Assembly: GCA_022836615.1 (NCBI GenBank)
Contig: MU405310.1
Span: 81,596-145,595 of the forward strand
DNA from: Annulohypoxylon bovei var. microspora
Lineage: Eukaryota > Ascomycota > Sordariomycetes > Xylariales > Hypoxylaceae
DNA: 64,000 nt
Direction: 5' to 3'
Shown here: positions 11,401 to 23,882 of the stretch, one piece after another
Layout of the letters: every line of letters starts with the position of its first letter
Numbering within the stretch: position 1 is the stretch's first letter
Position numbers and translations under genes: made by a program
The notes under the pieces: generated by a model
What the model was told of the DNA's origin: nothing
Seen by the model: the letters and a program-made list of their open reading frames with translations, nothing else
Databases searched by the model: none

Positions 11401-13338
11401 TCTGTTGAACAGCAACGCAGGGTTGTGAATTCGGTATAGAATCACGTGAAAGCAATAAGGTAAAAAATCAAGATCTGCTTCTTCACTCCGATCTCAGTTT
11501 CGTCACATTGTCACGGGTCGTAGTAGTTGTGCGTAGTATCTTGCCAGCTTGCATCTATTGCGTTCCAAGGCTCATACCCAAGACTCCAGGTTATAGGTTG
11601 TGCAACCCAAAGCTGGGGAAGGGATGCTGACTAGACATCTCTGCGGACTGCGCTTTAGCTCGGTATCATCAATATAAATTCTGAGTTATTAAGTACATAC
11701 CCAAAGATAGATTTAGATAAACGTACATACATGCGCGTTTCAATAAAATACCTCAGGAAACGTCTCTTCTAGGGGTACGAGCCCACGTGTTGGATCAGGA
11801 GCGCAGCATTCGTGGGGAAACAATAGGATGGAGATAAGACCTCCGGTCTCCTTGAGGGAATACTGTTTATGTACACACGTCGTCCCAACCCATCGTCCCA
11901 ATCATTGTCGCGTAGCCTCATGGTGGGGGAGCGAATCAAGAGCAATGAACCCCACGACTGACCCTTGCCTCGGTGATAGGAATTATGCAAATGAGCATAG
12001 ACAACCTTGCAAGGCAAGCTAAAGGCTGCATGCTACATACCTGTATGGACTCAACAGACGTAAGGAGGGGAAAAGAAGGACGACAAGGACGAGGGCATGT
12101 GACGAATGGTGGTTGTAGCAAATTGGGCAATATTTTTTTCAAAGTCGAAAATATCGTCGATGGACTCCAAAAATAGTGATCCTTGATTGAACGAATTTCC
12201 TTGTGATAGGTGCTATGACGTAGTTAAACGCAGGTAGGTCGCAACGTACCTAATGTACATATGCCTTTAATAATAATTATACATGTAGTACCTACATTAT
12301 GTACATCGATTGCTTTGTGCATTCTGGTACGTACTTACTCTTTTGTAAAGGCAAGAACGAGTACCAAGAACGAGTCATAAATAAAGTACCAGGTATATGT
12401 ACGTAAATAGACGCTAATCGATAACCCCCGCATGTGGGGAAAGTGTTACTCATATGTACTTTAAGGCTTAATATGGCTACGAAGTACCGGTAGACTGAAC
12501 TGCTGTAAGAAGGTACGAAGGGTTAATCGACGCTACTGTTGAAAGCCGGCTCTGATCTACCTAGGTACGTACCTCGTAGCTCCAGGGCTATGAATTATTT
12601 TCTTGCAATTGCAAGGGTCTAATGAACTTCCAATTCGTCGTCACACACCTCAGGTCAACATACTTTCTTAAACTTGACCGTGAAATTTTCACAACACCCA
12701 CAACACCCATAACATTAACAACACCAACAACACAATTGTAGAGCACTGCAATTGCAAGCTCCTCTACTCCTCCCCATACATTTTATTCCCTTGAGACCAA
12801 GCTACTGCCGTCTCAGTCAATTTTCGACGTATTAGAAACCACAAGAGCTTAAACTTCCAAGGTTAGGTTTGCTCTTTTCTATTTACGCGACAGCTTCCTA
12901 CCAAGAATATTTTTACCTCCCGCTTTCCCATCCTCGAACACGATTGAATCTTTCCAATCATCCAAAGAGGATCCTACTTGAGTTCACCTTCGTCTCCTCC
13001 ATTCGATTGTCCATGCATTTCTCACTTTTTGAGCATTATGCTTGGAACTCCTCTCATGGTTAACGATTGGATCAATACTCCGTCTTAATCTGAATCTCAT
13101 CAACCTGAACTTTGGACTTCTAATCTAGATATTTTCATCCGGACGACCACGCCCCACCTTTGCCACTTTTCCTCTTCTCTTTTTACGCGTCTCACATCCC
13201 TCGTTTGACGTGTACACCTTATTCACCTCGTTCATCCCAAAGCTCGAGTTCCAATAGAAGATCTGCTTCGTCTTGTATCGCCACTCGAGGTCATTCCTAC
13301 TTAGACTAAACCGCCTTATCTCATTAGAGGTTTCAGCT
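8443..13338. other. Long intergenic region (4.9 kb) between divergent genes
   Basis: Leader of the phosphofructokinase-2 gene on one side (A/G-rich on the plus strand, about 8780-8880) and of tad3 on the other (pyrimidine-rich, about 12700-13330). Between them are AT-rich sequence, short tandem repeats (9752-9775, three copies of AATCCAGG; GTTAAAGGT repeats about 9625-9650) and many TAGGTA-type motifs (10566-10592, 12230-12300, 12555-12575). No open frame here carries a recognisable domain. Confidence 0.55.
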
Positions 13339-14873
13339 ATGGGCGATTCCATGAAGGCCGTGGTTGAGACGCTCGACCCTGTCACGAGATGTCTACTTCC
13401 GCCGGATATTTCTGTTGGAACATTGGTGCCTCTCAAGACGATTCTTGAGCTTCGCGATTACTTGTCGCTCTGCCAAGTTTACGTCACTCGCGCACCCCAG
13501 AAGAGTGCCTCCGGTATTATTGAGTAAGTTACTACACTACACCTCTTTCATGGTATCTAATAGCTAACATGGCCGACAAAAGTGCCGCTAAACGTGTAGC
13601 TGGCGACAATGATACCGCTCGAAACCTTCCGCATTTACGACGTTGTATCAAACCCGCCGATCTCCCCCCTCATCTCAAGACGGCATTCGTGAATGAGGGT
13701 AATGGCCGAAGCGTGCACATGACCAAAGCCCAGTGGCTTTATATCATACTTGGTCCTAAGAAGGAACTTTCATACGAGGGACTTCAGAAGGAACTTCGTC
13801 TCGTTGATGGTATGGAGGAGGAACTTTGGTTAGGGGAAATCACAGTCCCCTTATTAGCTCCGACCTCGCAGGTCCAGGCCAATATGTGGTCACAGGAGTT
13901 TTGGCAGACGATCTACCGCAAGAACAATCCTCTCGGTCCGCATCCTAGTACTATCTCACGGACCGAGACAACAGTTGCTCGCGATGCCGCAGTCTGGATC
14001 GCTGTGGCACAGAACATTGCAGAGAAAGCTTACAAAGCTGGCATGGGCGAGCCTATCGGTGCTGTCATTGTCAAGCGTACGACTCCTGGAAGGCCCGACT
14101 CTGGAAAACCAAACCTAGCAAAGGAGAAAGAGATTGGTGCAGAGAAGGAAGCTGGTACGGAGCAGGAAATCGGTGCCGAATCGGACAGCTCCCATAGTGA
14201 TAGTGAAGGCAAGGCTGGTTATGTTGCCGACATTACAAGCGACCTTAAGCAGTTGGATATCTCACATTCCACTACCCAGGCTCAAGACAATTCTAAGCCG
14301 GGTACAGAGGCGAAGGAGACGACCCAGATTGTCGCCATTGCAGGTGACGCCCGCTGGCATGAACATGATGGTAGTTTCGGGTGTACTGGTAACCCCATGT
14401 CCCATGCAGCTCTTAGAGCCATTAGCATGGTGGCGCAGAAATTGGTGAGGGCTGAAAGCAGACCCGAGTCAGAAGAGCAAATCATGGAGTTTGAGTGCTT
14501 CAAGGACAGGCCTTTACTGCATGACGAGCAGACCGTGTTCGATCTTGACCACCCCAGTCCTGATGGCTATCTCTGTCACGACCTCGAACTTTACCTGACT
14601 CACGAACCCTGCACTATGTGTTCCATGGGTATTCTTCATTCCCGAATGGGCAAGATCGTTTTCTGTCGTCGCATGCCCTTGACAGGCGGTATGACCTCTG
14701 AGGATCGAGCTCACGATGTGTGCGAAGATTCTGGAGATTGCGAGGGATCTTGTGGTGGAGGTCAAGGACTCGGACTTCATTGGCGAAAGGAACTGAATTG
14801 GACGTTACTCGGCTGGGAGTTTGAGTCAGATAAGCTGGATCCCTTGCCTATCGACCCTCATGTCCATGCATAG
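13339..14873 (+). CDS. tad3: tRNA-specific adenosine deaminase subunit Tad3 (ADAT3-like)
   Basis: Exons 13339-13523 and 13583-14873 (491 aa). The 59-nt intron has a GTAAGT donor and a CTAAC branch site 8 nt before an AAAAG acceptor, and joins GA|T in frame. Tad3 pairs with Tad2 to convert A34 to inosine in tRNA anticodons. The deaminase fold is seen as WIAVAQNIAEKAYKAG with GEPIGAVIV, then SHAALRA (His336), and finally LTHEPCTMCSMGILHSR with zinc-binding Cys405 and Cys408. The catalytic Glu of the usual HAE motif is Ala338 here. That loss is expected for the Tad3 subunit, which is structural, and argues against Tad2. An acidic/basic low-complexity insert (about residues 235-310) splits the domain between its first strand pair and the HA motif. 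The Met at 13339 is the first in-frame ATG. Another ATG at 13569 lies inside the intron and would give a shorter protein. Confidence 0.93.
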
Positions 14874-15852
14874 GCATTTTCAGTCTTCTTCACAGATGAG
14901 CATAAGAGGCGTTTTGTTTGAGGCAAGCAATGGAGTTGGGGATGCATTCGGCGTTATCTGGAATCATACGGCAGTGAAAAGGTTGCACGGGAAGCATTGT
15001 TGATAGCATGGTATGGATCTGGTTCTGGTTCTTTGCTCGGCATTCTGTAATTATTCCCCCTTCCCCCTTCCCCCTTCCCCTGTCTTCTTTACTAAGACCC
15101 TTGATCGTCGAGTGTCAATCTCAAGACTCTGATGGACCAAAAGGATATCACTGGTACTGGTTGTATACCTTTGGACCGAAAGGTTCTAGTAATTGTATTG
15201 CTTTTGCTAAGACAGGGACATTATTTTAAAAATTACTTTTATGGTAGTGTCCACACATATTAATATTATCAACGTGAATGATGAATTTGACGACCTCTTG
15301 TGGCTTGCCTAGGTAGGTACATGTAGGTAAGCTCCGGACTATTTGTACTAATGAGTCTAGTCCGTCAATGATGTCGTTGCTATGATTGACCCACATATAA
15401 CGTGCATCTGTTATCTTATCGCTAGTAAAGTTGTGTTGAGTGTTACCTTCAATGTTGCACCCCGGCAGCTTTCTTCGACCAATCAATATATGATATAGTG
15501 ACTTTTGATAGGACGCGGACTCCCCCCCCCTCTCTTCTCTTAAGGTCTACTTGGATTTGTTCGCATCGCCAAAAGAAGGGATAGGTGTTGACGAGAACGG
15601 AAGATATCTTTGACTTCTCTAGGGGGTCTTGATTGTTTGTCTTGAATGAAAATGACACTCCTTTGACTTATCCGACACCGCTTTTTACGCATCTTTGCGA
15701 GCTCGGTAACCTACTGCACCTGTAGCGCCAGCAACAAAGCAGTGTATTTCAAACAAGTATCATATTTCCCTCTAATTACGGGAACTTACATGCTGTTATG
15801 GACAAGTGAAATCTCTTTGACTTCGATAAGGATAACATTTCCAATATTCATC
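14874..15852. other. Intergenic region tad3-rnh1
   Basis: 3' flank of tad3 with a short CCCCTT tandem run (about 15057-15080), and AT-rich sequence with TAGGTA motifs (15308-15330). It is followed by the leader of the RNase H gene. No gene seen. Confidence 0.55.
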
Positions 15853-16947
15853 ATGCCGCCGACTGGATCGAAAAAAGCCCAAGAGTCAAAAACCGCGTCG
15901 CGACCTACCAACCTACCTCCCACCAAGACTGGCAAAAAACGCAAGATGGATGCCGATGCCCAAAAATACTATGCTGTACGATCTGGATCAAACCCGGGTG
16001 TCTACTTGACTTGGGCGGAATGCCAGGAACAGACGGCCGGATTCAAGGGTGCTTCATGTAAGCTAGCCGAACATCCGTTATGATTCAACCAACCGCTAAC
16101 GATTTCTCTATAGATAAGTCGTTCCCAAGCCGAGAGGATGCCGAAGCGTACGTTGCTGGAAAGATATCGGCTACGGCCCCGGGTGAAGAGAGATTCTATG
16201 CGGTAGCCATCGGCAGAGTACCCGGAGTTTACACCGATTGGGATAAGGCATCACTAGCCATCAAGGGGTGGAAGGGCCCAAAATACAAGAGATTTGACAC
16301 ACGAGAGGACGCGATAGAATATATCCGAACTCATGGGAATGAAGCTGCCCAGGAAGTTCTGTCAAAAGAAGGAGTTGAACCACCTTCCAAGAAGAAGAAG
16401 TCATCGGGCAAAGAGGTCCTCGTGGTCGAAGATGAGCTAGATGTTGTGCACGTCTATACAGATGGCAGTAGCATCGGAAATGGCCGAGCTGGTGCTGTTG
16501 CAGGAGTTGGCGTCTACTTCGGACCAAATGATGAAAGGTGATTAATACGAAATTGATTCCAAGATCGATTTATTAACAAGATGCCACAGGAATATTTCGG
16601 AACGCCTTGGGGGCGAGGTACAAACAAATCAACGGGCCGAGCTGACGGCTATCCTCCGTGCCTTAGAAACCATACCGGTCGGTGACAAAATGCGTATCTT
16701 CTCGGATAGCAAGTACTCGATTAGCTGCGTGACTGAGTGGTACGTCAACTGGCAGAAGAATGGTTGGAAGACGAAGGATGGGTTCGTGAAAAACAAGGAT
16801 CTCATCAAGGCCATCCGGGATAAGATCGACGAGCGCACCGAAGCCGGAACGAAGACTTACTTTCAATGGGTGAAGGGTCACGCGGCAGAGGCTGGAAATG
16901 TGGCAGCAGACGAGCTTGCGGTTAAGGGCGCCAGACGGATGATCTGA
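15853..16947 (+). CDS. rnh1: Ribonuclease H1 with two N-terminal hybrid-binding domains
   Basis: Exons 15853-16057, 16114-16537, 16590-16947 (328 aa). Introns are 56 and 52 nt, GT-AG and in frame. The enzyme cleaves the RNA strand of RNA:DNA hybrids in nucleus and/or mitochondria. Two viroplasmin/HBD modules are visible: YYAVRSGSNPGVYLTW with GFKGASYKSFPS, and FYAVAIGRVPGVYTDW with GWKGPKYKRF (about residues 37-80 and 93-145). The catalytic domain has the DEDD set: Asp185 (YTDGSS), Glu227 (QRAELTA), Asp249 (FSDSKYS) and Asp317 (AADELA), plus the conserved His loop (VKGHAAEAGN). The first splice regenerates the Tyr of the HBD core, which confirms the junction. A Lys-rich linker (KKKKSS) joins the parts. 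The start MPPTGSKK was chosen because it is the ATG nearest the first HBD; an in-frame ATG upstream at 15790 would add 21 residues. Confidence 0.96.
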
Positions 16948-18305
16948 ACATATCGATCAGTATGAATTATGCAGTTGCGTACTGACTATCGACCACGTCG
17001 ACCACGAAATGTGGGTTGATAGGTTCACGATGATTATGCTAGGTAGTGATGAATGATACCATCTTAGAGACGGTCAGTCTCTCTTCTCCATTTGGCTTTT
17101 CATATGGTTGTTTTTAGTGAAATCACCGGAAATATGGAAATATGGAAAGATGCGATTGGTCGAGTTTGGTAGCGTCGTACGAGTTGTCGGCTTGACATAT
17201 AATGATACTCTACCGCCTCACTATTACTACCTATCTGCCTAGACGTTATCAGGCTTAAGTGCCCAATTTCCTTATACTGTGCAACCTTAAGTCACGATGA
17301 ACACAGCATGTTCTAGTACTATTTTCTTTCCACTACTTCATATCTACCTAATGTAGAATGTAAGTGATATGATTTGGGGGTGCTTTAGGAGGCGCTTTAG
17401 AAGGCGTTCTATGAGGCGTTCTTGACAGTCAAAGCTTGATCGTAATTGGTAGCGGTCGTAGTTATCACTATATGTAAGTACATAGATTTGGAGTCCCTAT
17501 CTCGGCACATCAATGGCTGGGATATTGAAGGATCACTTGGTACCAAACATCTGTCAAAATCTTGCAGATTTTCAGTGTAACGAAGACTACCTAGTATAAT
17601 TCTCCGGTCTGGTTGGCAGGTTGGGTAGGTACGTAAGATATTGTAACAGTCAAAGCCAGAAAGCCGCTTACCCATCAAGACTAGCCTCCAATCCTGAAAA
17701 GTGGATCCCGACATCTTTTTTCTATTCGTTATCACTTTCTTTATTTTTTCTCTCTGCGTCACCCACCGATTCATTAATCAATCAATCAATCATCCTACAT
17801 CTGAAACTTACATATTTGTATACCTACCCTAGGTAACCTATCGTAACTTTTTACTGGGCTACCTACTAGGCAGATACAGAATCTAGTTCTTCGTGATCAA
17901 ATCGGCGACTGCTATTTTTCGATTTTTCGATTTTTTTCGATTATTAACAACAGATGAGAGAGGGGAAGAGAGCCTAAGCAAAATAAAGGAAAGCGATACC
18001 GCCTTTTTTGGATTTGAAAAAAGTTAAAAGGGTCTTTATGAGAAACACTTGACTACCTACCTACCTACCTACACTATACGTCGTGGGACAGTCAACCGTC
18101 TCATTACAGTAGAGAGAATCAAAGTGGCTGGTCTATCGACGTCAACTACAACCTCATCAAAAACAAATGATTCAATAACACTCATTACACCAGCATATCA
18201 CTGCTTTATTTCCTTGCGTAGTAGCAAGGACGATTCAGGTGTCACTTGAAATTTTGTTGAAGTTTGGTCTTGGCCTTGGCATCTGCCTTTGCCTTTCACC
18301 CAACA
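16948..18305. other. Intergenic region rnh1-nha1
   Basis: AT-rich and gene-free. It includes an ACCTACC run at 18053-18072, CTAGGTAACC motifs near 17826-17840 and a short TTTTCGA repeat near 17915-17940. The last 150 bases are the probable leader of nha1. Confidence 0.55.
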
Positions 18306-20733
18306 ATGCCGACTCTTGCTGTCAACAACTTCAATATTGTTGTTAGTGTACTTGGTGGATGGATTTCACTCTTTGGTCTTGTATCTTATCTATTGAAGGA
18401 GAACTTTTACATCTCCGAGGCTCGTAAGTCTCGACATCTTGTAAACCCCAATCCCCCATCTATATCTTACTCTTATACTACTTTTATTGCTCTTATTGCT
18501 CTTGTTGCCCTTATAACTCTTATTGCCTTTAGCTCTTATTGCCTTTATAACTCTTATTGCTCCGTGCGTAGGGCTGACAGGCCTTCCTAGTCGTTTCACT
18601 TTTAGCAGGCCTTACTTTCTCACCCCACGCTGCCAACTTCGTCCGGCCTCTAGAGTATGCAGGCTCGGAAGAAAACTTAAATGCGATCGTAAGCAGCACT
18701 TGAAAGATTCCCGCCTGTTGAGAACCCTCTCAAGGATCTCATTCGAAAAATTCGACCTGATGAATAGCGCATATAAGTCCCGCTATCCATGGTAGTCTCC
18801 ATAATCCAAACCGTCAACACTAATGATTTTCGTTGCAGACGTTATACTTCACTCGCCTTGTCCTCGGAGTCCAACTTGTCCTTGCCGGAGTTCAACTACC
18901 GAGTCGTTATTTACGGGTAGAATGGAGGCCTCTAGTTTTACTCCTGGGACCGATAATGACGGCGATGTGGCTGATGACGAGTCTCCTCGTCTGGGCCCTG
19001 ATACCGCACTTGCCCTTCCTTCATGCTCTTGCGATCGGAGCTTGCGTTACGCCAACCGATCCGGTCCTGTCAAACGTCATTGTGAAGGGAAGGTTCGCTG
19101 ATCATAACGTTCCTAAGGATCTTCAAACCATCATCATCGCAGAATCGGGTGCCAACGATGGACTAGGCTACCCTTTCTTATTCCTCGCTTTATACCTCAT
19201 CAAATATATTGGCGATGGCGGTGTCAATGAGTCAGGGGGTGCCGGCCTTGCTATAGGCTTATGGTTTGGAGAGACCTGGGGTTATACCATTATCCTTAGT
19301 GTGATATATGGCGCCTTCGTAGGTTGGATCGCCAAAGAGTTACTCCATTACTGTGAGGAACACAAGTTTGTCGACCGCGAAAGCTTCCTCGTCTTTGCGT
19401 TTTCCCTTGCACTCCTTATCACGGGTACCTGCGGTATGATCGGAAGCGACGATATTCTGGCTTGCTTCATTGCCGGGAATGCCTTCACTTGGGATGACTG
19501 GTTCCGCTTAGCAACACTCGATGAGGTTTGTGTGCCTGTGTACGCTAGATAATCGTAGATCTTGTTTGCTAACTTAGACTCAGTATGCACCCGATCATAA
19601 TTTTCAAGATGTTTTCTCAATCTCGACTCAACTCAACTCGCCTGCTAATCATATTTTACCTCTTTAGTTCACTCCAACCAACCATCGATATGCTTCTCAA
19701 CGTAGCTATCTTCATGTGGTATGGCGCTGTGTGCCCAGTAAGTATATCTTCATATCTTCTACCACTCCTAGTTATTCTTAGAACCGACTTCGATACTTCT
19801 CGTCATAAATCCATTTAGCAGTCATCCATAAACCCCCCTCACAAACCAAGAGATACTCCAATAGATTTCTATAAATGACAGAGTCTAACTCAAGCATAAC
19901 ATAGTGGCACAGTTTCATCGCAAATGATGTCATTCCGATTTACCGGCTGATCCCCTTGGGAATCTTGATACTACTACTTAGGCGTCTTCCATTCATCTTA
20001 ATATCCTATAAGAAAATCCCACAGATAGACGGTTTACGACAAGCTATCTTCATGGGTTTCTTCGGACCAATTGGCTGCTCGGCTATTTTCTACTTATACG
20101 TAACGCTGGAATTTGTCACTGCGCTGAATCCTGATCAAGGAGACACGCCAAGGTGGGATGTGGCTCGTCTTAAGGAAGACGTGTCGGTTGTAGTCTGGTT
20201 CATGGTAATTTGCAGCGTCGTAAGCCGCCCCCACTTGTTATGAGTATGTCACAAGTACTATCATTATACTAATCATTTCAAAGGTTGTCCATGGGCTTAG
20301 TATTCCCTTGGGGAAGTTTGGTATCTACCTTCCTCGAACCATTTCGAGGACCTTGTCATCACCTGAGGATCTGATATCCTTCCAGGTAGGCGGGAGAGTG
20401 GTACCTCGAAGTCGCTCTAGGGACGGGACGGCCGTCAACACCCCTACCGAGTCCCGTTCAGTATCACTACGACCCGTCTATCGCATTGGTGGTTCTATAA
20501 TTCCGGAGCACCCAGCCGCCAATCGGCCGTCTCCTACACGCTTGTCGACCGCTAGTGAGGTAGTCGGTCCTCGAGATAATCTCGACGTGGGTTCTAAATC
20601 TACGGGGATAGAGCCAGAATCGCTTACGACCATGTCGTCGCCGGTCCTACCGAACCGAATGATTCGCTTTCCTGATGAAACACCACCAGGCGATAAAGAA
20701 TCTCAAGAGCTGAAGGGGGACGACGCCTGTTAG
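18306..20733 (+). CDS. nha1: Alkali metal cation/H+ antiporter, Nha1 type
   Basis: Exons: 18306-18423, 18591-18688, 18839-19525, a probable micro-exon 19578-19582, 19668-19737, 19905-20219, 20284-20733; total 580 aa. The protein exports Na+/K+ in exchange for H+ at the plasma membrane. Family signals run in order: N-terminal MPTLAV with ISLFGLVSYL; SEALVSLLAG restored across intron 1; FSPHAANFVRPLEYA; the paired Asp-type motif GACVTPTDPVLSN; AESGANDGLGYPF; DDILACFIAGNAFTWDDW; QPTIDMLLNVAIFMWYGA and PWHSFIANDVIP restored across intron 4; FMGFFGPIGCSAIFY; and HGLSIPLGKFG. About 12 membrane segments precede a disordered tail (last 150 residues) with RSRSRDG and acidic patches. All junctions keep frame except exon 3 to the QPTID exon, which needs the 5-nt micro-exon. 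Intron 1 is a TTATTGC-rich repeat. Function is secure; the micro-exon is inference. Confidence 0.92.
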
Positions 20734-23186
20734 CCGTGGATGATTTGTCATTCTACACCAAATGATTCTATAGTCATTCTATCTTCTGGTACGCAATCCG
20801 TTGACATGGATTGCAAAAGCCAATACGCAGAAGACGAAAAGATAAAAAGGTCATTGGCTATGTTCTATCTACCAAGGAAACAATAAGCAGAGTGGCATTC
20901 AGACAGGAGGGTCAGATTTGTGGAGAAAAGTCCAATCATTTATTATTCTTCTTTTCCAAATACCACCCGGAGAAGCTTATGAGTTTCCATCTTGGTGGTT
21001 ATTGGGTTTATTGTTATTTTCTTGCTGTTAGTTCAGCAACTTTTCTGCTTCATATTTAGGTACCGAATAGTTTATTAGTAGCATTGTACTATCAATTCAG
21101 GACCCATTGCAAATACCGGTTCCTACTCTTCATTCGTGAATTTCGGACTCCGGTCATGTCAACTACAACATTAGACGGACGTCCGACTTGGACGGTTACA
21201 GTAATCCTGTCACCGGCTTACTCAAGCTAAACTGCCCGAATCGGCGCAAGTATGCTATCAGCTGACAAGCTTCGACCCCCTAGAGGTAGCCGTCTCTGAG
21301 GTGCGATTGGGTGCCTTGGCGGTAGCTTTGGCCTAGCCTTGTCAGCACTGGACCCTGAATCTACACGGGGGTGATGGAATTGTTTGTTTCTTCTCGGCTT
21401 TGGGAATCGACAACCGGGCCGGCTTCTTAGGGAGGGAGGCATATCGCAACTCCGCATGACCCCCGCGTCCGTACACCTAGGCGTTTCGACAGGATTGGCT
21501 CTGCATATGCCCACCACATTTTGCTCGATGTGTTCTAGGGTGCCAGGGTGTTGCATTGCCTAAATAAAAATTCCGGCCAGAAGAGTCCCGCATTATCTAA
21601 TAACCGATGTCCCCTTTGGTTATAATTAATACCATCTACATTTTTATAGGTACCTCATTGTTTGTCCGGTGACTCATGGTAGTAGGCGGACGGGAGAAAT
21701 GAATATGTACGGAGTAAAAGCTCAAAGGACCAGGTATTCTGTATTGTATTGTAGCCTAGGCACCTGCAATGGCGATTTCACAATACAAAGTCCATAATCC
21801 ATAATCTATTGCAGAAGTCGTTCTAGTGATGACAGAGAAGGTGCTTATTTTCGGTGCAACCCACCATGATAACCGTAGGGCAGGAGATAAACGGGGTTTT
21901 GCTATCGGATTTGTCCCCTGTTGGTTCGTTGTGGTGCCCTATGGTTCCTTGCGGACGCAATTGGACGCGTGCGGTTGGTGGAAAAGAGAGACACGTATTT
22001 GTGGAAGCGAACACGGCTTACTTCGATGAAGCCGTTCCTGGCATGTCGTCAGCGGAACCAGACAGCTAGCACACACGACCTTCCAGAGGAAGATAGGTCC
22101 TTGGACTTGTAGATAATCACCATCAGCCCCTCCATAAGAACTGTACCTATGCACCGTAGATAGGTATGGTATGCAAGGTAAAGAGGACCCTGAGCGAGTT
22201 CTAGTTCGACCCAAGGACCAGTCAAAGTTTAGACTGGGCGTACAAGGAAACAGGAATTACCCTGAACCGTGCAGCCCTAATACAATTGATACAGTAAAGA
22301 TGATGTGCGTGTGTTGATGTGTGTGTTTTGACTAAACATCTAGGATTTGATATACTTAGCGTCAGAGGACCATAGCAGAACGTGCCAGCGTGCTAATCAT
22401 ACTACGTAGTTGTTCTTTGATATACCTACCTAGGGTACTCTCCAGGTTCCTTACATAGTAGTAGGTTAGACATACGTGGGATACTCGAAGAATCACCATT
22501 ACCTGCAAGGTAAGCGGTGTGTCGGGCTTACAACATTGAAGAGACACGAGACACTCTAGCTGGTGCTAGATACATAGATGCCTTGTAGCTAGGTATGTAT
22601 TGTACAATACAAGTACCTACATAGGTACAGATTTGAGCTAGGTGGTCAGCACTGATGACTTCCCCCGATGACCGGCGTTGACGATAGAGAATTATCGAGG
22701 CTGAGGAACCAGGATTGCGAATCTCTTTAAGAGTCTCCCGAGGTCTTACATATTTCCCCAAGGAGTAAATATCGTTACGGTACGGGAAATGATACGAATT
22801 TGAGGTGATCTAGGTACCTTAGGTTAGTCAGGTTAGTCAAGTTACATACATGTAGTCTAGAGGTTATGTGGGTTAGACTCAAGGTTGAGGTGTTCGTAAA
22901 GTTTTCTAGTTGTTTGCTTGATTTGTGGACGTTGTGGATACTGATATTCTACTAACACTTTTTTTACTGTATACTTGGCAGTTTAAACGAGATTATTACT
23001 GGTTCGGATGCTAAGCCACTAACAATTTTTCAAGGGGAAATAGCGGCCTTTGTGCTCTAAACCCTCTGTAAAAAAGAAAGAGAGATGGGAGAAACCCCGG
23101 GTTTTGCCAAGATTTACAGGGGGGCTGGGATAACTGTAGTGTGCGTGTTTAGTATTAGCGTGCTCGAACTTACTCTTGCGTTTAAC

Positions 23187-23195
23187 CACTTTGAC
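23187..23195. repeat. Target-site duplication, left copy
   Basis: The nine bases CACTTTGAC directly abut the left terminal inverted repeat and are identical to the nine bases after the right one. Confidence 0.85.
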
Positions 23196-23257
23196 CGGTA
23201 ACTCTAGCGAAACAGGTACGACTTTTTGAATAAACAGGTAAATCCACTTTTTAGATT
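23196..23257 (+). repeat. Left terminal inverted repeat of the MITE
   Basis: 62 bp, pairing with 23821-23882 in inverse orientation. The differences are mostly transitions near the middle. It contains two internal copies of AAACAGGTA. Confidence 0.85.
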
Positions 23258-23820
23258 TCAGCCAATTAGAAGCACGCAAGTCGCAACTTTTCAAAGCGTT
23301 TGTATCGAGTCAATTACACACTTTACACATACGTATTATTAAATCTTAAAAATATTTACTTAATAATAAAAATAAAAATAAAAATTCCTTTTAATTAAAT
23401 TGATTTTTTTAATTTTTTTCAATTTATTTAACTAGGTTTAAAATATTTAAATATTATATAAAGTTTATACATTTACTTAGGTACATAGGCTTGTTGATTT
23501 GTAAGGGTATCACGTGTTGCCGTTAAAAAATGTGGTTCGCTGACTTTAAACTTTAACCACACTCGAAGGAGTTGATGCATTCGGATGAAACTTATATCAT
23601 TAGATCCGTTGAATTGAGGACTTCACAAATATTTATTTTATATAATTCTAAGCTATAGAAGTTGAAAGTTATTTGAATATTTCTGTTGGATTAGTATAGA
23701 AAGCTTAGGCCACTAAAGTGTCACGTGGGACCCTTTAATGCCACCACTTAGCGTACGCAATATTAAGTACCTAGGTACTGTGGAGCCTTCAAGGGTTTCT
23801 ATGTTCTAGCCAATGATATG

Positions 23821-23882
23821 TGGGTAAAAAGTGGATTTACCTGTTTATTCAAAAAACGGCACCTGTTTTGCTAGAGTTACCG
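23821..23882 (-). repeat. Right terminal inverted repeat of the MITE
   Basis: Inverse copy of 23196-23257, ending in CTAGAGTTACCG at the outer edge. Confidence 0.85.

Larger units (their letters stand above)
23196..23882. mobile_element. Non-autonomous inverted-repeat element (Mutator-like MITE), 687 bp
   Basis: The ends are inverted copies of each other for about 62 bp. The left end starts CGGTAACTCTAGC at 23196; the right end, read on the minus strand from 23882, starts CGGTAACTCTAGC. They share AAACAGGT and TTGAATAAACAGGTAAATCC with about five mismatches in 62. The element is flanked on both sides by the same 9 bases, CACTTTGAC (23187-23195 and 23883-23891), as expected of a target-site duplication. 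The interior is very AT-rich (23335-23480) and codes for nothing. A 9-bp duplication with long terminal inverted repeats fits Mutator-like elements (known 8-11 bp duplications). hAT elements (8 bp) and Tc1/mariner (TA) fit less well. Class assignment is inference; the structure itself is directly visible. Confidence 0.88.

Noticed and set aside
18264..18590. 108-codon frame with a hydrophobic repeat as a separate small membrane protein
   Set aside because: It is exon 1 of nha1 read through intron 1. Splicing 18423 to 18591 restores the conserved SEALVSLLAG segment.
21227..21556. 109-codon minus-strand frame with Pro/Arg-rich sequence
   Set aside because: It has no domain or ATG context, and similar-sized frames occur throughout this gene-free region. 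I kept it as unsupported rather than as a pseudogene.
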